The translations under genes and the position numbers were made by a program. Shown in pieces: positions 1 to 9,153 of a DNA stretch of 64,000 bases (position 1 is its first letter; each line of letters starts with the position of its first letter). The stretch spans positions 62,001-126,000 of the forward strand of contig CANFRC010000002.1 in the NCBI GenBank assembly GCA_947449315.1, written 5' to 3'. Source of the DNA: Bacteroidota bacterium. Its GTDB lineage: Bacteria > Bacteroidota > Bacteroidia > 2-12-FULL-35-15. Under the pieces are notes generated by a model. The model saw nothing but the letters and a program-made list of their open reading frames with translations. It was not told the DNA's origin and made no database searches.

Positions 1-1114
1 ATTCTATGCTAGTCAATGCTTTTACAACCAAGTCAGAAACTTCTTTGTCTGTCTTTGTTCCAAAACAAAGTTTCGCGTTGTAAAATAAGTTCTGAAAAAC
101 GGTTAATTCGTTTATTAATAAGTCATCCTGATAAACCATTCCGATTACGCCTTCTATTTTTTCTTTTTCGGTATGAATATTTATTCCATTCATTTTTACA
201 GAACCGCTACTTGGAATTTCATTGCTATTTAAAACATTTAATAAGGTTGATTTTCCTGCACCGGAGCATCCCATGATTCCAATCAATTTCCCGGAGTCTT
301 CGCTGAAGTTAATGTCGCGTAAACCATGTTTTCCTTCTTTGAATTTGTATTCAAGATTTTTTACAACAAATGATACTTTTGCTTTTGAAGAATCGCACAT
401 GAAGGCGTTTAAAATATCACTGTAATAAACAGGTTTTACTTTTGAACTTCTTAAAGAGGAGCCAGGAGTTAATAGAAACACTTTTCCTTGCGTTATAATT
501 TGTCCGTTCAATAACAATTCACTCCTTCCGAAATAACGAAGCGCATACATGTTTACGCTAGTAATCCATAATACAAGTACTTGTCCGGAAACTCCTTCCG
601 TATAAATGTGTTTTGTTTCTTTTAAATTGTGAGTTGTTTTAGTATCAATAACTAATATCTGTGGTGAATCTGGTACATTTTTTTCATCTGCTTTTACAAA
701 TGCTAGACAGCGTTTAAACTCTTCTTGCTCTATGTTAAAGGTATCCGCCACCGTAATAACGAATTCCATTTCCTGATCAGCGATCTCTTCATTTGAATTG
801 ATAAATTCAATCAAACGAAGCAATACAACAACTTTTTGAACCTGAGTCAATTCAGCATTGATCTGTGTACATATTTTTAAAACTTTTACTGAGTTCAAAG
901 AAGTACGTTTCGCAATTCCGTCCTTCTTTTTTGATACCTGTTGGTGAGCTTCTGTAAATTCATCAAAGATGGCAAGGTATTGATCAACCCCTTCTCGATT
1001 TAACTGCTGTTTCAAGAACGATTGTACAATTAATCTACCACTATCATTTATACCGTCACCTCTTGCAATAATTGCAAACAGTTGCATCAGGGCTTTTAAG
1101 ATTCGCTGACTCAT
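1..1114 (-). CDS. ABC transporter ATP-binding protein with N-terminal TerB-like domain (C-terminus cut by window edge)
   Basis: The reading frame is open from an ATG at 1112-1114 to the left edge, about 371 codons. Residues 1-130 are an all-helical acidic stretch that begins MSQRILKALMQLF and resembles TerB-type domains. A beta-rich linker follows, then an ABC ATPase domain with Walker A GCSGAGKST at about residue 283 and a Q-loop (VYQDDLL) at about 328. Signature, Walker B and any membrane domain would lie outside the window. The layout fits the ABCG-like ATPases of Bacteroidota that carry an extra N-terminal module. It is the last of three same-strand genes (gaps 53 and 85 bp), after two exported proteins. 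The substrate cannot be told. The ATPase assignment is firm; the TerB assignment rests on overall look. Confidence 0.8.
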   Translation of the reverse strand, partial: MSQRILKALMQLFAIIARGDGINDSGRLIVQSFLKQQLNREGVDQYLAIFDEFTEAHQQVSKKKDGIAKRTSLNSVKVLKICTQINAELTQVQKVVVLLRLIEFINSNEEIADQEMEFVITVADTFNIEQEEFKRCLAFVKADEKNVPDSPQILVIDTKTTHNLKETKHIYTEGVSGQVLVLWITSVNMYALRYFGRSELLLNGQIITQGKVFLLTPGSSLRSSKVKPVYYSDILNAFMCDSSKAKVSFVVKNLEYKFKEGKHGLRDINFSEDSGKLIGIMGCSGAGKSTLLNVLNSNEIPSSGSVKMNGINIHTEKEKIEGVIGMVYQDDLLINELTVFQNLFYNAKLCFGTKTDKEVSDLVVKALTSIE

Positions 1115-1199
1115 TGTTTAATTAAATAATTTGTGTTTAGAAAAAAAAAGACATTAATACCGCAGTAATTAATGCCTTTTGAATAAGGTTTATGAAATA

Positions 1200-1634
1200 T
1201 TATTTTTGTTGTTTAAAGCCGATCAATAATACAGCTCTACCGGATCCATTAGTTGCTCCGTTAAGTTTTGCCTCGATCACACAATCAAGTGTGCTGTTTA
1301 TTTTGAAATCCCAATAAGGAGCATTTTTGTATTCACTGTTTGTGAATAATAAGTTTCTATCAGTATCATATACGGAGAAAATTAAGTTGCCATCCCTTAA
1401 TCCACTGCAAGCTGCAATGCGGTATAATGTTCCACCATAAAGAGTTGTATGGAATTCTGCTGTTTCATCTGTGTTCATCAATAATGCACGGTATTGTTGT
1501 CCGTCAGAAATAAATATGTTTTCAAAATGTTTTGCACATACTATTGCTACTGTATCCGAAATTTGAGCTGTAGTGTAGTTCAATGCTGTAAATCCACCTA
1601 CAACGAGTATTAATTTTAAAATTCCTTTTTTCAT
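1200..1634 (-). CDS. small secreted hypothetical protein
   Basis: This 144-residue protein has an N-terminal signal peptide (about residues 1-23, ending TTAQ). The mature part is short and beta-rich, with two cysteines near positions 33 and 75 that could form a disulfide, and a segment SVYDTDRNLLFTN followed by a strand-turn pattern. I do not recognise the family with certainty. The small beta domain resembles the short exported partner proteins common in Bacteroidota. It lies between a lipoprotein gene (gap 53 bp) and a TerB-ABC ATPase gene (gap 85 bp), all on the minus strand, so co-transcription is likely and a shared envelope role is possible. No enzyme motif is visible. Confidence 0.7.
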   Translation of the reverse strand: MKKGILKLILVVGGFTALNYTTAQISDTVAIVCAKHFENIFISDGQQYRALLMNTDETAEFHTTLYGGTLYRIAACSGLRDGNLIFSVYDTDRNLLFTNSEYKNAPYWDFKINSTLDCVIEAKLNGATNGSGRAVLLIGFKQQK

Positions 1635-1687
1635 TTGTGTATAAATTTTTTATGTTAGACAAATTAGCTTTTTACTTAATCGAGTGA

Positions 1688-2584
1688 CTATTCTAAAATT
1701 CGACTTCTGATTGATTTTACTTTTTGAGTGATAGACTCAATTTGTTTAGGTGTAATTTCCAATTCTGATTTGCTATTGATGATTGTCATTTTCTTGTGCG
1801 CATAAGTTGTTGGTTTTTTGTAGGTGTATTTAATTTTAACACCATCAAATACTGAAGAGAGATCATTTAAGTTGTCAATGAATTTAGTATACTCCGGTTG
1901 ATTATAAAATACTGTTAACATTTTGATCAAATTTTGCAAAGAAGATTTTTGCTCCGCAATTCTGCGTTTCACATCTTTATTAGGTTTTGTTTTGTAAATG
2001 TTTGTTGCAAAGTATATGCTTTCTAACCATCCGCCAGCAAGAACTAATGCTCTCAAATCACTCCGGTCATTGCTTTTAAAGAATGCATCACTTGATCGAT
2101 AGGCTAAACCTACCAGTATTAGCATAGAATCTTTGTTGCCATAGTTTTTAGAAAAACGTTCAATGTTTTGTGTATCAAATGCACCTATTACATCAAGATC
2201 ATCCGCTAATTTTTTTGCTGCATTCAAATAACCGATTGCATCTTGTGTTTGACCGTAGATTGTAACATATCCTAAGTCAGCACCATAAATTCCTAGATTT
2301 AGTGCTTTAGAGAAATTGGTTGAATAGCGTGACGATTTGCTTGCCGGGTTTAACAACGCTTTGTTATACTTAGCACCACTTTTCTTTATAAGTAATGCCG
2401 TCTGAATTGGCGAAGGAATACTAAAAATTTCTCCATATACATTCAAGATAGTAGTTGCGGTACTGTCTACTGGTGGTAAATCATCTGCGTCTGTTTTGTT
2501 TGAATTGCCACACCCACTTGCCAATAATACTGTTAATGATAACATTAAAAAGGTTCCTCTAACTGTCATAAATTTCACTCTCAT
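1688..2584 (-). CDS. hypothetical lipoprotein
   Basis: This is a 298-residue protein with a hydrophobic leader and a lipobox, LLASGC, placing the lipidated Cys at about residue 25, followed by an Asp/Asn-rich linker. The rest is mainly helical with no recognised catalytic motif. Two starts are possible, MRVKF at 2584 or MTVRG five codons later, and both give a workable signal peptide. A TAnnTTTG box on the minus strand (2623-2630) lies about 40 bp upstream, so this is probably the first gene of the unit running into the small secreted protein and the TerB-ABC ATPase. It may be the periplasmic or outer-membrane part of that system; this is inference from position only. Confidence 0.75.
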   Translation of the reverse strand: MRVKFMTVRGTFLMLSLTVLLASGCGNSNKTDADDLPPVDSTATTILNVYGEIFSIPSPIQTALLIKKSGAKYNKALLNPASKSSRYSTNFSKALNLGIYGADLGYVTIYGQTQDAIGYLNAAKKLADDLDVIGAFDTQNIERFSKNYGNKDSMLILVGLAYRSSDAFFKSNDRSDLRALVLAGGWLESIYFATNIYKTKPNKDVKRRIAEQKSSLQNLIKMLTVFYNQPEYTKFIDNLNDLSSVFDGVKIKYTYKKPTTYAHKKMTIINSKSELEITPKQIESITQKVKSIRSRILE

Positions 2585-2856
2585 TTTAAATTTGTTTTTT
2601 AATACGTTATTTAATTAGTAATCAAAAATAGTTATTTAATCGAATAATTATGTCTATTCGTCGACAAATATATCAATTTATTAATTACAAGGTTGTCAAT
2701 GCTTAGCCTCATGTTGATGCTTGATTTCAACAATAGACAGCTAGTTTAGATCTCAGATATCACGATTGGAAGCTTGTTTGTGTATTTAGGGTGGTAACTA
2801 GTCATTAAAATCAAGATTCTTCGATAAATCAATATCTTTGCATAAAATAACTGATT

Positions 2857-4059
2857 GTGAAGGAAGAATCTGATTTTAAAATGATTGCCAAAACCATTTT
2901 TGGTTTGGAAGAAATATTGTCCCAGGAATTGCAACGCCTTGGTGCGAAAGATGTGGAGATTCATAATCGCGCTGTGAGTTTTAAAGGAGACAAAGGTTTT
3001 ATGTATAAGGCTAATTTATGTCTTCGCACTGCATTAAGAGTCCTTGTTCCTTTTGCAACTTTCAAAGTAACAGACGAAAAGTCGCTATACAATGGAATGC
3101 AGACGATCAATTGGGAAGAATATTTGGAAGTTTCCGATACGATTGCTATTGATACCGTTCTTAGCACGGACCTTTTTACCCATTCTCAATATATTTCTCA
3201 AAAAGCAAAAGATGCGATTGTAGATCAATTTAGAGTAAAGTTTGACGCCAGGCCTTCTGTTGATCTTGACAAGCCAACGATCAGGGTGAGTCTTCACATT
3301 CACAACGATGTTTGCACAGTCTCTTTGGATAGCTCAGGTGAGTCGCTTCACAAACGCGGTTATCGCGATAAGACCAACTTGGCGCCAATCAATGAGGTAC
3401 TTGCTGCCGGTTTGGTTTTGTTGACCGGATGGGACAAACGTACTAATTTCATTGATCCCATGTGTGGTTCCGGAACCATCTTAATTGAAGCTGCACTTAT
3501 AGCCAATAATATACCGCCAGGCTATTACCGCGAAGAGTATGGTTTTGAACGTTGGAAAAAATTCAGACCATTTGATGAGGAGCTGTGGAATACCATTTTT
3601 GATGCTGCTGTCAATAAGATTACCAATCATGAGCAAAAAATATTGGGAGGAGAAATATCTCCTAACGTTGCAAAAAAAGCCAAAGAGAATATCAAAAATG
3701 CAAAGGTAGATGATGTTGTTTCCATAAAAAATGTGGATATGAAAGATTTTGAAGTTCCGCTGGGAAGAGGTGTGGTGATTATCAATCCTCCTTATGGTGA
3801 ACGGATGGTAAAAGATAATATCGATGCGCTTTATAAAATGATGGGAGATACCTTCAAGAAAAATTTTTCGGGATACGATTGCTGGATACTTAGCTCTAAT
3901 ATGGAAGCATTCAAGCAGGTTGGTTTACGCCCATCCCGTAAAATTACATTGTTCAATGGTCAGTTAGAATGCCGTTTTATGAAATTTGAAATGTATGCTG
4001 GTACCAAAAAGATTCATAAGCTGGAAGGTAGATCGGGATCGGGAGAAAGAAATTTATAA
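2857..4059 (+). CDS. THUMP-domain class I SAM-dependent RNA methyltransferase (RlmL/Trm-like)
   Basis: This enzyme methylates RNA bases, probably a guanine N2 of 23S rRNA by analogy with the N-terminal half of RlmL. Residues 10-60 form a ferredoxin-like start, and a THUMP domain lies at about 60-160. The Rossmann methyltransferase domain shows a SAM-binding motif, FIDPMCGSGTILIEA, near residue 195, and the catalytic NPPYGERM near 310. At 400 residues it is a stand-alone version without the RlmK half. The start is GTG at 2857; an in-frame ATG at 2881 is the alternative. A TATCTTTG box at 2833-2840 ends only 16 bp before the GTG, which favours a very short leader. pfkA follows 44 bp downstream on the same strand. 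Confidence 0.88.
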   Translation: MKEESDFKMIAKTIFGLEEILSQELQRLGAKDVEIHNRAVSFKGDKGFMYKANLCLRTALRVLVPFATFKVTDEKSLYNGMQTINWEEYLEVSDTIAIDTVLSTDLFTHSQYISQKAKDAIVDQFRVKFDARPSVDLDKPTIRVSLHIHNDVCTVSLDSSGESLHKRGYRDKTNLAPINEVLAAGLVLLTGWDKRTNFIDPMCGSGTILIEAALIANNIPPGYYREEYGFERWKKFRPFDEELWNTIFDAAVNKITNHEQKILGGEISPNVAKKAKENIKNAKVDDVVSIKNVDMKDFEVPLGRGVVIINPPYGERMVKDNIDALYKMMGDTFKKNFSGYDCWILSSNMEAFKQVGLRPSRKITLFNGQLECRFMKFEMYAGTKKIHKLEGRSGSGERNL

Positions 4060-4103
4060 AAAAACAATCACAAGAATAGTCAGTATCAAACTCTTAGAAT
4101 GCG

Positions 4104-5072
4104 ATGAAAAAAATAGCCGTCTTTACTTCAGGAGGTGATTCACCCGGAATGAATGCATGTATCCGTGCAGTAGTTCGTACAGCTATCTATCATAAAATGG
4201 AAGTGGTTGGTATCATGCATGGTTACGATGGTGTGATGAAAAACGAATTTATTCCGATGGATGCAAAATCTGTCGCAAATATTATTCATCGTGGTGGAAC
4301 AATTTTAAAAACAGCCCGAAGCAATGAGTTTATGACACTGGAAGGTCGTCAGAAGGCCTTGGATAATTTAACCAAAGCCGGAATCGAAGGGGTTGTAGCA
4401 ATAGGAGGAGATGGAACATTTAAAGGTGCTTTGGAGTTTAGCAAGATTTGTAGCATCCCTGTCATTGGTTGCCCGGGCACAATTGACAATGATTTGATAG
4501 GAACAGATTTTACGATTGGATACGATACAGCAATAAATACAGTAGTTGACGCTGTAGATAAAATTAGAGATACGGCAGAAAGTCATGATCGTTTATTTTT
4601 TGTGGAAGTGATGGGGCGTGACGCCGGATTAATAGCATTGCGAGCAGGAATAGGTGTTGGAGCAGAATCGATTTTAATTCCCGAAACAAAAACGGATGTA
4701 GAAGATTTTATAAAACGTTTGGAAGGCGGAAGGAAAAATAAGAATTCAAAAATTATTATTGTTGCTGAAGGTGATGAGGCAGGTGGTGCATTTGTTATCG
4801 CTGAGCAAGTAAAAAAACGATTGCCCGATTATGATACCCGAGTCACAGTTTTGGGTCACATTCAGCGTGGTGGAAACCCTTCGGCAATGGATAGGGTGAA
4901 TAGTAGCCGGATGGGTTTTGCTGCTGTGGAAGCATTGCTTCAAGGCAAGAAAGGGGTAATGATTGGTATTGTGAATAATACGATTCAATACACGCCTTTT
5001 GAAAATGCGGTTAAACACATTCAGGAATTAAATCCAGACTTGCTGCGAATGGTAAATATTCTATCTCTTTAA
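4104..5072 (+). CDS. pfkA: ATP-dependent 6-phosphofructokinase
   Basis: This enzyme phosphorylates fructose 6-phosphate to fructose 1,6-bisphosphate, the committed step of glycolysis, in the cytoplasm as a tetramer. Its 322 residues match the usual bacterial PfkA length of about 320. Visible motifs are the nucleotide-binding GGDSPGMN at residues 10-17, GGDGT at 101-105, the catalytic TIDND at 126-130 with its Asp base, and MGRDAG at 170-175. The Gly after GGD (GGDGT) is the pattern of ATP-dependent rather than pyrophosphate-dependent enzymes. The ATG at 4104 puts the first beta strand directly at the N-terminus. It follows the methyltransferase gene with a 44-bp gap. No clear terminator follows before priA. 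Confidence 0.96.
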   Translation: MKKIAVFTSGGDSPGMNACIRAVVRTAIYHKMEVVGIMHGYDGVMKNEFIPMDAKSVANIIHRGGTILKTARSNEFMTLEGRQKALDNLTKAGIEGVVAIGGDGTFKGALEFSKICSIPVIGCPGTIDNDLIGTDFTIGYDTAINTVVDAVDKIRDTAESHDRLFFVEVMGRDAGLIALRAGIGVGAESILIPETKTDVEDFIKRLEGGRKNKNSKIIIVAEGDEAGGAFVIAEQVKKRLPDYDTRVTVLGHIQRGGNPSAMDRVNSSRMGFAAVEALLQGKKGVMIGIVNNTIQYTPFENAVKHIQELNPDLLRMVNILSL

Positions 5073-5160
5073 TCCGTTCTGAAAATAATTTCTTTTTTTA
5101 TTAGTTTTAAGTTGAACAATAATCGTTTTCAACAAATCATCTAGTTCGTACTTTTTTATT

Positions 5161-5168
5161 TAGGTTTG
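5161..5168 (+). promoter_or_regulatory. -7 promoter box (TAGGTTTG) of priA
   Basis: The sequence matches the Bacteroidota -7 consensus TAnnTTTG exactly. It ends 4 bp before the priA ATG, so transcription would start at or next to the start codon. No convincing -33 TTTG is found 19-21 bp upstream, so confidence is moderate. Confidence 0.4.
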
Positions 5169-5172
5169 TACC

Positions 5173-7704
5173 ATGAGTCGCACCACCTATTTTGTTGATG
5201 TCATTTTACCGTTGGCTGTTCCTAATTTGTATACCTATCGTGTGCCGTTTGAACTCAACGATGCTATTGCTATTGGTCAAAGAGTGGTGGTGCAGTTTGG
5301 ACGAGGGAAATTATATTCCGCATTGGTGCGAACTATTCATGAAAATCCTCCCAAACAGTATGCTGCCAAATACATTGATTCCATTCTTGATGAACACCCT
5401 ATCGTCCATGCAAAACAATTTGAATTGTGGGATTGGATGAGTCAGTATTACATGTGTAATATTGGTGATGTGATGGTGGCTGCGTTGCCCGGTGGGCTTC
5501 GGTTGGCAAGTGAAACAAAGATCGTCTTGAGTCTCGAATACTCCAAAAAAATTGCAGATGTCAATTTGAAAATTTCTGATAAAGAAGTGTTGATTATCGA
5601 TGCATTGGAAGTGAAAAATGTATTAACACTTCAGGATATTTCTCAGATTATTGAGCAAAAAACGGTTTATCCAATTATTAAATCCTTGATTGAAAAGGGG
5701 ATTGTGTTGATCCAGGAAGAGCTGAAAGAAAAGTTTCGTCCTAAAATAGAAACATATGTTCGCATCACCGATCAGGCTGATAACGAAGATAATTTAAAGA
5801 TCATTTTTGATACTTTGGAAAGAAAGGCGCACAAACAACTTGATGTCGTGATGGCCTATGTTACTTTATCTAAGAGGTATTCAAAAGAGCGGGTAGAAGT
5901 AAAGAAATCGGATATCATGAAAATGATAGAAGGTGCAGAAGCTGCTTTAAAATCTTTAGTGAAGAAAAATATTTTTGAATTATACGATCGTGAAGTAGGG
6001 CGATTGGCAAATTATGATTCCGAAAATAAAATTTCAGCACTGAACGAAATTCAACAGCAAGTTTTAAATTCAATTAAAAAACAATTTTTTGGAAAAGATC
6101 CAGAGGAGTCAACTTCTGACATAGCGCAAACCAAAGATGTTGTTTTACTGCATGGTGTAACTTCATCTGGTAAAACAGAGATTTATGTAAAACTTATTGA
6201 AGAAGCTTTAGCAAAAGGAAAGCAAGTATTGTACCTGTTGCCGGAAATTGCTTTGACAACGCAAATCATAAATAGACTTCGAAAATACTTTGGCGATACC
6301 GTTGGTGTATATCACAGTAAATTCAATGAAAATGAACGCGTGGAAATATGGAACGATGTATTAAATAGCCGATCTGAAAATTCAAAATTTCAGATAATTT
6401 TGGGGGCACGTTCCGCTTTATTTCTGCCTTTCAGTAATTTGGGTTTGGTGATCGTAGATGAAGAACACGACACTTCTTATAAACAATATAATCCTGCGCC
6501 TCGCTACAATGCACGTGATGGGGCAATTTATTTGTCACACATTCACAAAGCAAAAACTTTGTTAGGTTCAGCAACTCCATGCCTAGAAAGTTATTTTAAT
6601 GCACAAGAAAGGAAATACGGATTTGCTGAAATAACTCAGCGCTTTGGTGGTGTTCAGATGCCAGAAATTGAAATAGCTGATGTGAAAGAAGCGACACGTA
6701 AGAAACAAATGAAATCGCATTTTTCACCTTTGCTTTTAGATACTGTCACCTTAGCATTAGAAAAAAAGGAACAGGTAATTCTTTTTCAGAACAGAAGAGG
6801 CTTTGCACCTCAGCTAGAATGCAATATGTGTGCATGGGTACCACAATGTAGTAATTGTGATGTGAGCTTAACGTATCATAAGGTAAGTAATCAGTTGCGT
6901 TGTCACTATTGTGGATATTCGATAAAACCTCCAAGTAAATGTGCCGCTTGCGGTGATACCGATCTTAAAATGAAAGGTTTTGGTACTGAAAAAATTGAAG
7001 AAGAATTGAATATATTTTATCCGAGAGCAAAAATTGCCCGAATGGATCTAGATACTACAAGAAGCAAATTTGCTCATCAACACATCATTCAGGATTTTGA
7101 AGAGGGGAACATCGATATTTTGGTCGGAACACAGATGGTGACAAAAGGGTTGGATTTCGATAATGTGAGCATGGTTGGGATTTTAAATGCCGACAGCATG
7201 CTAAATTTTCCTGATTTCAGATCGTTTGAGCGTAGTTATCAATTGATGGCTCAAGTTTCGGGCAGAGCAGGTCGGAAAAATAAACGAGGAAAAGTGATCA
7301 TACAGACTCAGAATCCCGAACATTCTATTATACAGGAAGTAATTGCGAATGATTATTTATCCATGTATACCAATCAGTTAATAGATCGTAAAGAATTTAA
7401 TTACCCCCCTTACTTTCGTTTAATTGAAATCACTGTGATTCATAAGGATGTGAATATGGTGAATGTAGCTGCAAAATATTTAGCTGACGCTTTAAAACAT
7501 CATTTTTCTAAACGGGTTCTTGGTCCGGAATTTCCCATCATTTCTCGTATCCGTAATTTATATCACAAAAATATTCTGTTGAAAATTGAACGCGATGCTT
7601 CTGTGAATCAAGTGAAGAAAATTGTTTCAGAACTGTTGATAAAATTCAAATCGAATGCAGATTATAAATCAGTGAGGATTCAGATAGATGTGGATCCAAT
7701 GTAA
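5173..7704 (+). CDS. priA: Primosomal protein N' (replication restart helicase PriA)
   Basis: PriA reloads the replisome at stalled or D-loop forks. The 843-residue protein has an N-terminal DNA-binding region (VDVILPLAVPNLYTYRVP), then a superfamily 2 helicase core with Walker A GVTSSGKTE at about residue 328 and the DEEH box near 430. A zinc-binding region at about 551-594 contains eight cysteines in CxxC pairs (CNMC, CSNC, CHYC, CAAC). The C-terminal helicase motifs include GTQMVTKGLDFDNV and QVSGRAGR. It is longer than the E. coli enzyme (732) because of an insert between residues 150 and 300. A TAGGTTTG box at 5161-5168 ends 4 bp before the ATG, suggesting a nearly leaderless message. 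Confidence 0.96.
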   Translation: MSRTTYFVDVILPLAVPNLYTYRVPFELNDAIAIGQRVVVQFGRGKLYSALVRTIHENPPKQYAAKYIDSILDEHPIVHAKQFELWDWMSQYYMCNIGDVMVAALPGGLRLASETKIVLSLEYSKKIADVNLKISDKEVLIIDALEVKNVLTLQDISQIIEQKTVYPIIKSLIEKGIVLIQEELKEKFRPKIETYVRITDQADNEDNLKIIFDTLERKAHKQLDVVMAYVTLSKRYSKERVEVKKSDIMKMIEGAEAALKSLVKKNIFELYDREVGRLANYDSENKISALNEIQQQVLNSIKKQFFGKDPEESTSDIAQTKDVVLLHGVTSSGKTEIYVKLIEEALAKGKQVLYLLPEIALTTQIINRLRKYFGDTVGVYHSKFNENERVEIWNDVLNSRSENSKFQIILGARSALFLPFSNLGLVIVDEEHDTSYKQYNPAPRYNARDGAIYLSHIHKAKTLLGSATPCLESYFNAQERKYGFAEITQRFGGVQMPEIEIADVKEATRKKQMKSHFSPLLLDTVTLALEKKEQVILFQNRRGFAPQLECNMCAWVPQCSNCDVSLTYHKVSNQLRCHYCGYSIKPPSKCAACGDTDLKMKGFGTEKIEEELNIFYPRAKIARMDLDTTRSKFAHQHIIQDFEEGNIDILVGTQMVTKGLDFDNVSMVGILNADSMLNFPDFRSFERSYQLMAQVSGRAGRKNKRGKVIIQTQNPEHSIIQEVIANDYLSMYTNQLIDRKEFNYPPYFRLIEITVIHKDVNMVNVAAKYLADALKHHFSKRVLGPEFPIISRIRNLYHKNILLKIERDASVNQVKKIVSELLIKFKSNADYKSVRIQIDVDPM

Positions 7705-7794
7705 ATGACTGTATCAACTGATTTTCTGTTGCTCCATCTCAATAAAAAGATACAGAATAAATCATAATTATTCAAAACATAATTGAGAAGCGAA

Positions 7795-9084
7795 TTAGTT
7801 GCTGTTTGAATTGGTATAATCCAAAATGCCCAGAAAGTATGCTTCGGCAACCTGCTGCACACGTTTGTTTTTTGTTTTATCAGTTTCCATGTTTAGCAAT
7901 TGGCTTTCATTCAAATTGTCCTGATACAATGTTTCCCCATATACCAAGGGCGAATGGATGAACCTTGTCAGTTGCAGATTTCTGCAAAAAACGCCATTTT
8001 GAGAGGTGGGCATACATCCTTCCAAAAGGTATTTCGCATCATTTATTTTTGCAGTTTTAATTTTTAAAGTGTTCTCGAAATTTTTTACAACAGCAGCACT
8101 AAGAGTAATTGATTTCTCCATATCGTCAGTAGCAAGTAATCGTAAAAATTCAAAACGTTTTTCTTTTGTGGATAGATCGTTTTTCATAAATGCGCCAGCA
8201 ACAAATGCCATATTGAAATCTTTAGCGCTTGTTTTTATCCATCCTACATTCGTTTCATCAACATTGTAATGTATAATGATCGTAAAGTCCGGACTATATT
8301 TGTTTATCAATTCAGCTCGTTTAGCCAATTCAAGATCTTTAAAGAGGACTCTAAAAATATCTCTGTCTTTGGCTTTTTTACTCAAAAAATATTCTTTTTG
8401 AGTAGAACTTATTTCCTTTATTTTAAAAAGACTATCAACAGCATTTTTAAAATCATCTTTTTTCCACTGCTCAAATGTTTTTCCAAAAGCGCATATGTCA
8501 TTTGTTCTCGTTAGGAACACATCCGCTCCTTCCGATTCAAGTTTTTCTTTCAATAACTGGGCTGTTGCAGTTGTAAGCATTCCTTCTGCTAATTCTATAG
8601 AATCAGTTACACCATGGATGGAATCAGCTTTTATTTTTAAATGTTTTTTTTCTAACTCGCCGATAACAAAATTGTTCGCAATATGTCCAGGGTCTATAGC
8701 AATTTTAAAACCTTTCAGTCTTTTTTCTGCAGTCGGAGATTTTTCTCTTTTGTAAATTTCATTCGGTTTGTTTTGGTATTTTCCGTTTACAAAACGCCTT
8801 TTAATAACATCCAAAGGATATGTTTTTAAGGCTTCATTGAAATTAGTTAGTTGGTTCCAGTTGATATGATATTCAATTAAATTATTTTTCTTGTCAACGG
8901 ATGATGCGAATAAAGAAATGCCTTCATTATCTATCTTGTAAAATTTTGACAACGATTTTTCTTTGTCGAGATAATTTTGAACTTTCTCTGTATGGTATTT
9001 GATTTTTGGTTGATTGGAAGCATCTTGTGAAAAACAAGAACTACTTATCAGAAATATTAGAAGTGTTTTGATGAGTATTTTCAT
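7795..9084 (-). CDS. N-acetylmuramoyl-L-alanine amidase (Amidase_3 type), exported
   Basis: This predicted zinc amidase would cleave the bond between N-acetylmuramic acid and the stem peptide of peptidoglycan. It has an N-terminal signal sequence (about 1-20, ending CFSQ) with a Cys that could also make it a lipoprotein. A domain of unknown function occupies about 25-120. The catalytic domain starts at the typical strand FKIAIDPGH (DPGH at 131-134, zinc His). It continues with Glu candidates in ELAEG (164-168), the strand GADVFLTRTND near 187, and a second zinc His in IIIHYN. At 429 residues it is larger than minimal amidases. It diverges from arfB across a 69-bp gap. The substrate assignment comes from the family and is not seen directly. 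Confidence 0.85.
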   Translation of the reverse strand: MKILIKTLLIFLISSSCFSQDASNQPKIKYHTEKVQNYLDKEKSLSKFYKIDNEGISLFASSVDKKNNLIEYHINWNQLTNFNEALKTYPLDVIKRRFVNGKYQNKPNEIYKREKSPTAEKRLKGFKIAIDPGHIANNFVIGELEKKHLKIKADSIHGVTDSIELAEGMLTTATAQLLKEKLESEGADVFLTRTNDICAFGKTFEQWKKDDFKNAVDSLFKIKEISSTQKEYFLSKKAKDRDIFRVLFKDLELAKRAELINKYSPDFTIIIHYNVDETNVGWIKTSAKDFNMAFVAGAFMKNDLSTKEKRFEFLRLLATDDMEKSITLSAAVVKNFENTLKIKTAKINDAKYLLEGCMPTSQNGVFCRNLQLTRFIHSPLVYGETLYQDNLNESQLLNMETDKTKNKRVQQVAEAYFLGILDYTNSNSN

Positions 9085-9141
9085 AAATTAGTTGGGTTTT
9101 CAATTCAAAAATAATCAATTAAGGCATTGCATTATTTATGT

Positions 9142-9149
9142 TAATTTTG
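9142..9149 (+). promoter_or_regulatory. -7 promoter box (TAATTTTG) of arfB
   Basis: Exact match to TAnnTTTG, ending 4 bp before the arfB ATG at 9154. No good -33 element is visible in the 69-bp divergent spacer. If real, it gives a leaderless or almost leaderless mRNA. Confidence 0.35.
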
Positions 9150-9153
9150 TTTT

